A stretch of DNA of 6,750 nt from Moraxellaceae bacterium (GTDB lineage Bacteria; Pseudomonadota; Gammaproteobacteria; Pseudomonadales; Moraxellaceae), in contig JASLCO010000425.1 in assembly GCA_030146505.1 (NCBI GenBank), positions 1 through 6,750 on the forward strand, read 5' to 3'. This document shows positions 1-4,500 of the stretch, piece by piece. The notes below the pieces were generated by a model. That model was given only the letters and a program-made list of their open reading frames with translations, was not told the DNA's origin and made no database searches. A program made the translations under genes and the position numbers. Position 1 is the first letter of the stretch. Each line of letters opens with the position of its first letter.

Positions 1-251
1 CCCGCGTGCATGCAAGCGAATGTCGTGCCGGTGTTCTCATCCGTGTAGAAAATCCGGTTTCAGGGCCGGCAATGCGCCCCGACCCACAGCAGGTATTCAC
101 AAAGTATTATCGTGCGCCCGAGGCGCAGAGCAGCAGCGGTTCCGGGCTGGGACTCTACATCGTGCAGGGCTTGAGCATGATGCTGGGGGGAGATGCCCGT
201 TATCTTCCGGATCAAACCAATGTGGTTTTTGAAGTATGGATTCCCGCCTGA
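1..251 (+). CDS. Sensor histidine kinase, C-terminal end of the ATPase domain (5' truncated by window)
   Basis: The frame enters from the left edge (codons in phase with position 3) and stops with TGA at 249-251. What is visible is the end of a HATPase_c (GHKL) domain: an F-box-like VFTKYYRAP (93-119), then the G2 nucleotide-lid motif SGSGLGLYIV (135-164), then a hydrophobic helix with LGG and a final strand ending VWIPA. Such kinases autophosphorylate a His in a dimerisation domain, which lies outside the window, and pass the phosphate to a response regulator. The usual G1 motif (D-x-G-x-G) expected before the F-box is not recognisable; the segment there reads RVENPVSGPAMRPDPQQ. My recollection is that some proteobacterial kinases with 7TM/DISM sensor parts look like this, but the sensor part cannot be seen here. 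The gene overlaps the next by 16 bases, so the two are almost certainly co-transcribed partners. Confidence 0.9.
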   Translation, partial: RVHASECRAGVLIRVENPVSGPAMRPDPQQVFTKYYRAPEAQSSSGSGLGLYIVQGLSMMLGGDARYLPDQTNVVFEVWIPA

Positions 252-934
252 GAATATTGGTCATTGAAGACCACGACACCTTGAGGGAGGTCGTCGTCGA
301 GACGCTTCGTGCTCAAGGCCATCATGTTGTCGGCGTAGAGAGCGCGGAGGCGATAGAGTCACCGGTTGCCACGGACAATTACGACCTTGTCGTGCTTGAT
401 CTGCAGCTGCCGGGTGAAGACGGCCTTAGCTTTGCGCAAAGGTTGCGCAAGATAAAACCCACTATCGGCATCATCATGATGACCGCCCGTGGGCTCACCA
501 AAGACAAATGCCTGGGCTATGAAAGCGGGGCGGATATCTATCTCACCAAGCCTTTCCCGCATGAGGAGTTGTGCGCGGCAGTCCATGCACTGGGGCGACG
601 TGTCAGGAGTCTTGAGCCGTCATCATCACTTTGCCTCAACATGCAGCGCATGGTGCTGGTGGATGCCAAGGGGCAGGAGATCGCTTTATCCAGCCAGGAA
701 TCGCGCATGCTGTCGGCGCTTGTCCTCGCGCCCGGTCAGCGTCTTGAAAACTGGCAGCTGGTAGAGCTGCTTGGAAAATCCCATGAGGACTACACCAAGG
801 CAGCGCTGGAGCTGCATGTCCTGAGATTGCGCAAGAAGCTCAGCCAGACCGCAGATGCGCCGACAAATTCACCGCTGATACAGGCGATTCGTGGTTGGGG
901 CTATCAGCTGTGCATGCAGGTGATGCTGAGCTAG
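236..934 (+). CDS. OmpR/PhoB-family two-component response regulator
   Basis: A complete 232-residue protein, the normal size for this family. The N-terminal receiver domain (about 5-120) has the acidic pair E11-D12, the phospho-acceptor D55 in VVLDLQLPGEDG, the switch T83 in MMTARG and the invariant K105 in LTKPF. A short linker leads to a C-terminal winged-helix DNA-binding domain (about 132-228). Its probable recognition helix is about 188-201 (KAALELHVLRLRKK), and the wing carries RGWGYQL (219-225). It should act in the cytoplasm as a phosphorylation-dependent transcription factor. The ATG at 236 lies inside the 3' end of the kinase gene, with only a weak GAAG upstream. Translation is therefore probably coupled to the kinase, and this start keeps the canonical receiver N-terminus (MDSRLRILVIEDHD). 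Targets are unknown. The nearest downstream candidate is the adhesin gene about 440 bases away, which is inference from position only. Confidence 0.95.
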   Translation: MDSRLRILVIEDHDTLREVVVETLRAQGHHVVGVESAEAIESPVATDNYDLVVLDLQLPGEDGLSFAQRLRKIKPTIGIIMMTARGLTKDKCLGYESGADIYLTKPFPHEELCAAVHALGRRVRSLEPSSSLCLNMQRMVLVDAKGQEIALSSQESRMLSALVLAPGQRLENWQLVELLGKSHEDYTKAALELHVLRLRKKLSQTADAPTNSPLIQAIRGWGYQLCMQVMLS

Positions 935-1033
935 AGAAGCGGCCGTGAGGTTTTGGCTGTTCACAGGGAAGAGGTCCAGGGCAAGGAGGGCGGCAGGTGT
1001 TGATGTACTGTCATCGGGTTGGAGTGATTTGAC

Positions 1034-1210
1034 ATGCAGGCTTTTTGGCACAGATGGTATTGGGCCTATCAGAAGATTCGTAGCTGGGAGTGTGGCCCAC
1101 TGAAGTCTGCCGGTCGTGCCTGGCTTTATGCCGCGCGAGGCCATTCCGGGTATTTCTTTTCCCATGGCGGGCGTCGCAAGTCCTGTATCCATAGCGGACA
1201 GGAAGACTGA
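1034..1210 (+). CDS. Candidate small protein, 58 aa, aromatic and basic, unknown function
   Basis: An ATG-initiated ORF ending with TGA at 1208-1210. It is preceded by TTGGAG (GGAG at 1021-1024), nine bases before the start, an acceptable Shine-Dalgarno arrangement. The product begins MQAFWHRWYWAYQKIRSW and contains five Trp (5, 8, 10, 18, 30), four Tyr (9, 12, 32, 40), two Cys (20, 51) and many Arg/Lys/His, including RRK at 47-49. It has no signal peptide or clear membrane segment. The N-terminal third could form an amphipathic aromatic/basic helix. Codons lean to CAG, AAG, GAG and GCC as in the neighbouring genes, with a few rare ones (AGA, CGA, GGA). I do not recognise the family. It lies 99 bases after the regulator and 165 bases before the adhesin, in the same direction. 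It could also be chance: 58 codons is short, and minus-strand ORFs also cross this region. Confidence 0.4.
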   Translation: MQAFWHRWYWAYQKIRSWECGPLKSAGRAWLYAARGHSGYFFSHGGRRKSCIHSGQED

Positions 1211-1336
1211 GGCAGGCCCGACTTTTTTATGGGGATTTTTGCTTGCAGAAGCCCTGAGGCGGAATGTGCCTTTTCCATGAAGGGTTCCGTAGGGTTTCGC
1301 AAAATTCCTTTGTTAACTTCCGCGGTTTGATGGAGA

Positions 1337-1352
1337 TGCGACGGCAATCGCA
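1337..1352 (+). promoter_or_regulatory. Small inverted repeat in the adhesin 5' leader
   Basis: TGCGA (1337-1341) and TCGCA (1348-1352) are perfect reverse complements around a 6-base loop. A second TCGCA at 1355-1359 could pair with the same left arm, giving two mutually exclusive stems. Both end within 7 to 13 bases of the Shine-Dalgarno at 1366. This could be an operator half-site pair or a leader hairpin affecting ribosome access. With only five base pairs it could equally be chance. Confidence 0.25.
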
Positions 1353-1365
1353 CATCGCAAACCAC

Positions 1366-1370
1366 GGAGG
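1366..1370 (+). promoter_or_regulatory. Ribosome binding site of the adhesin gene
   Basis: GGAGG ends five bases before the ATG at 1376. It is a strong Shine-Dalgarno and fixes the start, which is also where a textbook ESPR sequence begins (MNHVYRTVFNRALG). Confidence 0.85.
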
Positions 1371-1375
1371 CTCGC

Positions 1376-1552
1376 ATGAATCACGTTTACCGCACTGTCT
1401 TCAATCGGGCGCTGGGCGTTTGGCAGGCGGTGGCGGAAACAGCCCGAGGCCAGGGCAAAGGAACGGGCTCCAGCAAGTGTGCGAGCCATGGTATCCAGTC
1501 CCTGTCGCGTGTCGTACTGATTTTCCTGTTTCCGGCGCTATCGGCCTGGGCC
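1376..1552 (+). other. Extended signal peptide region (ESPR) plus Sec signal peptide
   Basis: Residues 1-30 match the ESPR consensus known from large autotransporters and TpsA proteins: M-N-x-x-Y-R at the start, FNRALGVWQAVAE, then a basic stretch ARGQGKG. A hydrophobic core follows (residues 46-56, VVLIFLFPALS), with an A-W-A site. Cleavage is predicted after A59, leaving a mature protein starting ADLPTGG. ESPRs are thought to slow inner-membrane translocation of very large exoproteins. Confidence 0.9.
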
Positions 1553-4500
1553 GCTGATCTGCCCACGGGCGGTCAGATTGTGGCAGGCAATGGCAGCATC
1601 TCCAGTGCGGGCAATTCGCTCACTGTTAACCAGAACAGCAGCAAGCTCATCACCAACTGGCAGGGTTTTGATATCGCCGCTGGCCACACTGTGAATTTCA
1701 TCCAGCCCGGCAGCAGCGCGGTGGCACTGAACCGCGTACTGGGTAATGACGCCTCGCAGATTTACGGCAATCTCAGTGCCAATGGCCGGGTTTTCCTGAT
1801 CAATGCCAATGGCGTGCTGTTTGGTCAGGGCGCTACCGTCAACGTAGGAGGGCTGGTCGCTTCCACACTGAGTATTTCCGACAGTGATTTTCTCGCCGGA
1901 AATCATGTTTTCAGCGGCAAGGGCAAGAACAGCACGAATGCTGCTGTCATCAACAAGGGCAACATCACCGCGAATGGCGGTGTGGTGGCATTACTGGGTG
2001 GCACGGTCAGCAATCAGGGTGTGATCCAAGCCAGTCTCGGTTCGGTGGTGCTGGCGGCAGGCAACAAGATCACGCTGGATTTTGCCGGCGATGGTCTGCT
2101 CGGTGTCACAGTGGACGAATCCACGCTCAATGCGCTGGTGGAAAATCACCAGCTCATCAAGGCGGATGGCGGCAGTGTGCTGCTCACGGCCAAGGCCACG
2201 GATGCGCTGTTGCAAACCGTGGTGAACAACAGCGGGGTGATTGAGGCGCACACGCTGGACGAACGTGACGGCAGGATTATTCTGCTGGGCGGCTTTAACG
2301 GCGGCACCACGCAGGTAGCAGGCACGCTGGATGCGTCGGCATCAACAAATGGTAACGGCGGCCTCATTGAAACCTCGGGTGCGCATGTGCAGATTGCCGA
2401 CGGCGCCCTTATTACAACGCGTGCCGAAAACGGCCACACTGGCACCTGGCTGATCGACCCGACCGATTTCACCATCAGCGCCGGCTCCGCCGCGCCGACC
2501 ATCAGCGGTATTGGCGCCGTCACACTGCAAGCCGCTCTGGCGAGCAATAACGTGACGCTGCAAACCAATAACAGCAGCGGCACGGACGCAGGCAATATCA
2601 ATGTGAACGCGGTGGTGAGCTGGAGCGCCAACACGCTCACGCTCAATGCCTACAAAGACATCAATATCAATGCCACGCTGAACGCTACGGGCAGCGCCGG
2701 CCTTGCGCTGGAATATGGCCAGGGCGCGGTAGCCGCAGGCAACACCGCTAACTACAACATCAATGCACAAGTGAATCTGGCCAGCACCGCCAGCTTCAGC
2801 ACCAAACTCGGCAGCGATGGTGCGACGAACCATTACACGCTCATCAGCAGCATGAGTGAGCTGGATGCCATCGATGCGGCGGGCCTGTCGGGGCTCTATG
2901 CGCTGGCGCAGGACCTGGATGCGGTGGGTACTACCTATGGCAGAGCGTTGGTCGGTTCGAGTGCTTCCTTGGCCAACGCTTTCAACGGCACCTTTGCCGG
3001 CTTGGGTCACACCATTTCGAACCTCACCATCAACACGTCTGATACCTATGCAGGCCTCTTCGGCCAGGTGAATACGGCGGGCGTCATCCGCGATGTGGGA
3101 GTGCTGGGAGGCAGCGTGACGAGCTCCGGCAGCTACGTCGGCAGCCTCGTCGGTTACAACTACGGCAGCATCACGAATGTCTACGCGACCGGAACAGTAA
3201 CGGGTACTCACACGGGCTTCGGCGGTGCCGACGTCGGCGGCCTCCTGGGCGTTAACCGCGGCAATATCACGAATGTCTACGCGAGCGGAGCCGTAACGTC
3301 CTCCGGCAATGTCAGCGTCGGTAGCGCCTATGGCGGCCTCGTCGGGTTGACCTGGGGAGGCTCGATCACGAATGCCTACGCTACCGGGGCGGTGACGCTC
3401 ACGGGTAGCGGTGGCTTTGTGGGTGGCCTTGTGGGCTATGCCTTCGCCGGTGGCAGCATCACGAATACCTACGCGACCGGTGCACTGAGCGGCCTCAGTG
3501 ACACCGCTATCGGTGGCCTCATCGGATACAGAGGCAGTACTGTCAGCAACCCCAGCAACAGTTACTGGGACATCGACACGACAGGGGCCGCGATCAGTGT
3601 TGGTTCTGGCAACACTGCCGGGATAAGCGCCATTTCCCTGGCAAACGCTTTCAGCCAAGCCAGCTATAGCTTCGATTTCAACAATACCTGGTTCATGGTG
3701 GAGGGCTCGATGCGCCCCTTCCTGCGCTCGGAGTACTCCACCACCATCAGCAACAGCCATCAGCTGCAATTGATGGCCATGGATTTGTCGGCCAGCTACA
3801 CGCTGATGAACACCATCAATTTGTCTGCCGATCTGGCCAATGCGTCTTCGATGTGGAAAACCACTGCCACCTCTACGACTCGTAACGGCTTCAGCCCCAT
3901 TGGCAATTCCGACACATCCGCCTTTACCGGAGTTTTCGATGGCCAGGACTTCACCATTGACGGGCTCATCATCACCAACAGCAGTGCCGACAATATCGGC
4001 CTGTTTGGCTACTCCACGGGCACCCTGAAAAATGTTGGTGTGAATGGCGGCAGCATACTTGGCAATCTCCAGGTAGGCGGCCTGGCGGGTTTCAACGGCG
4101 GCACGATTTCCAATGCCTGGGCATCGGCTGACGTGTCCGGTGCCAGTTATGTGGGTGGGCTGGTGGGCGGGAATGCCTTTACTGCCAACGCCATCATTTC
4201 CGATGCCTATGCCACGGGCAGTGTCACGGGCAACTACGCCGGCATGGTAGGTGGCCTGGTGGGCTGGAACGGCGGCAGCATCACCAATGCCTATGCCACC
4301 GGCGATGTCGCCGACTCCGGCACCTACAGCAGCGGCGTTGGTGGTCTGGTGGGCTGGAACAACCACGGCAGCATCAGTCATGCCTATGCCGAGGGCGATG
4401 TGTCAGCCACCGGCATCAACTCGACCTTTGTGGGCGGTCTGGTGGGCTGGAATACAGCAGTCCTCGCCGATGCGTATGCCACCGGCAATGTGAGCAGCGC

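Larger units (their letters stand above)
935..1375. other. Intergenic region between response regulator and adhesin gene
   Basis: 441 bases with no long gene. It contains a possible small ORF (1034-1210), a 6-bp perfect inverted repeat TCCTGT/ACAGGA (1181-1186 and 1198-1203, 11-base loop), a T6 run (1223-1228), a 5-bp inverted repeat (1337-1352) and the ribosome binding site of the adhesin gene (1366-1370). I cannot find a convincing intrinsic terminator after the regulator stop, nor a convincing sigma-70 promoter. The only good -35-like hexamer, TTGACA at 1029-1034, has no good -10 at proper spacing. A regulated promoter for the adhesin probably lies here, because a gap of this size before a large surface protein gene is hard to explain otherwise. 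That is inference. Confidence 0.6.

Noticed and set aside
185..190. G6 tract in the kinase gene as a phase-variation switch
   Set aside because: Six Gs are too few to support slippage-driven switching, and the tract encodes the conserved LGG of the ATPase domain.
1029..1061. TTGACA at 1029-1034 as a sigma-70 -35 box
   Set aside because: No good -10 lies 16-18 bases downstream (AGATGG at 17; TGGTAT only at 20). It also overlaps the start of the candidate small ORF.
1181..1228. Inverted repeat TCCTGT/ACAGGA followed by a T6 run as an intrinsic terminator
   Set aside because: The stem is only 6 bp with an 11-base loop, and the T run begins 19 bases after it instead of directly at its base.
1229..1330. 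33-codon ORF starting at ATG 1229
   Set aside because: It is very short, has no Shine-Dalgarno before the ATG (a T run instead), and its composition is unremarkable.
1354..1375. GCAAACCA before the adhesin start as part of a c-di-GMP-I riboswitch
   Set aside because: Only this short string resembles the family. The GGACGCAAAG core and the paired helices are absent, and the adhesin start follows too soon.
869..1377. Two minus-strand ORFs (107 and 83 codons) across the regulator end and the intergenic region
   Set aside because: One overlaps the 3' end of the regulator and the other reaches the adhesin start and its Shine-Dalgarno. Neither product shows a recognisable domain.
2342..4381. Long minus-strand ORF of 679 codons opposite the GLUG modules
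   Set aside because: It is a shadow. The + frame here is a coherent modular exoprotein, while the minus product is a low-complexity His/Arg/Ala/Gly/Asp translation with no domain. It stays open because the repetitive + codons rarely place TTA, CTA or TCA in the complementary phase.
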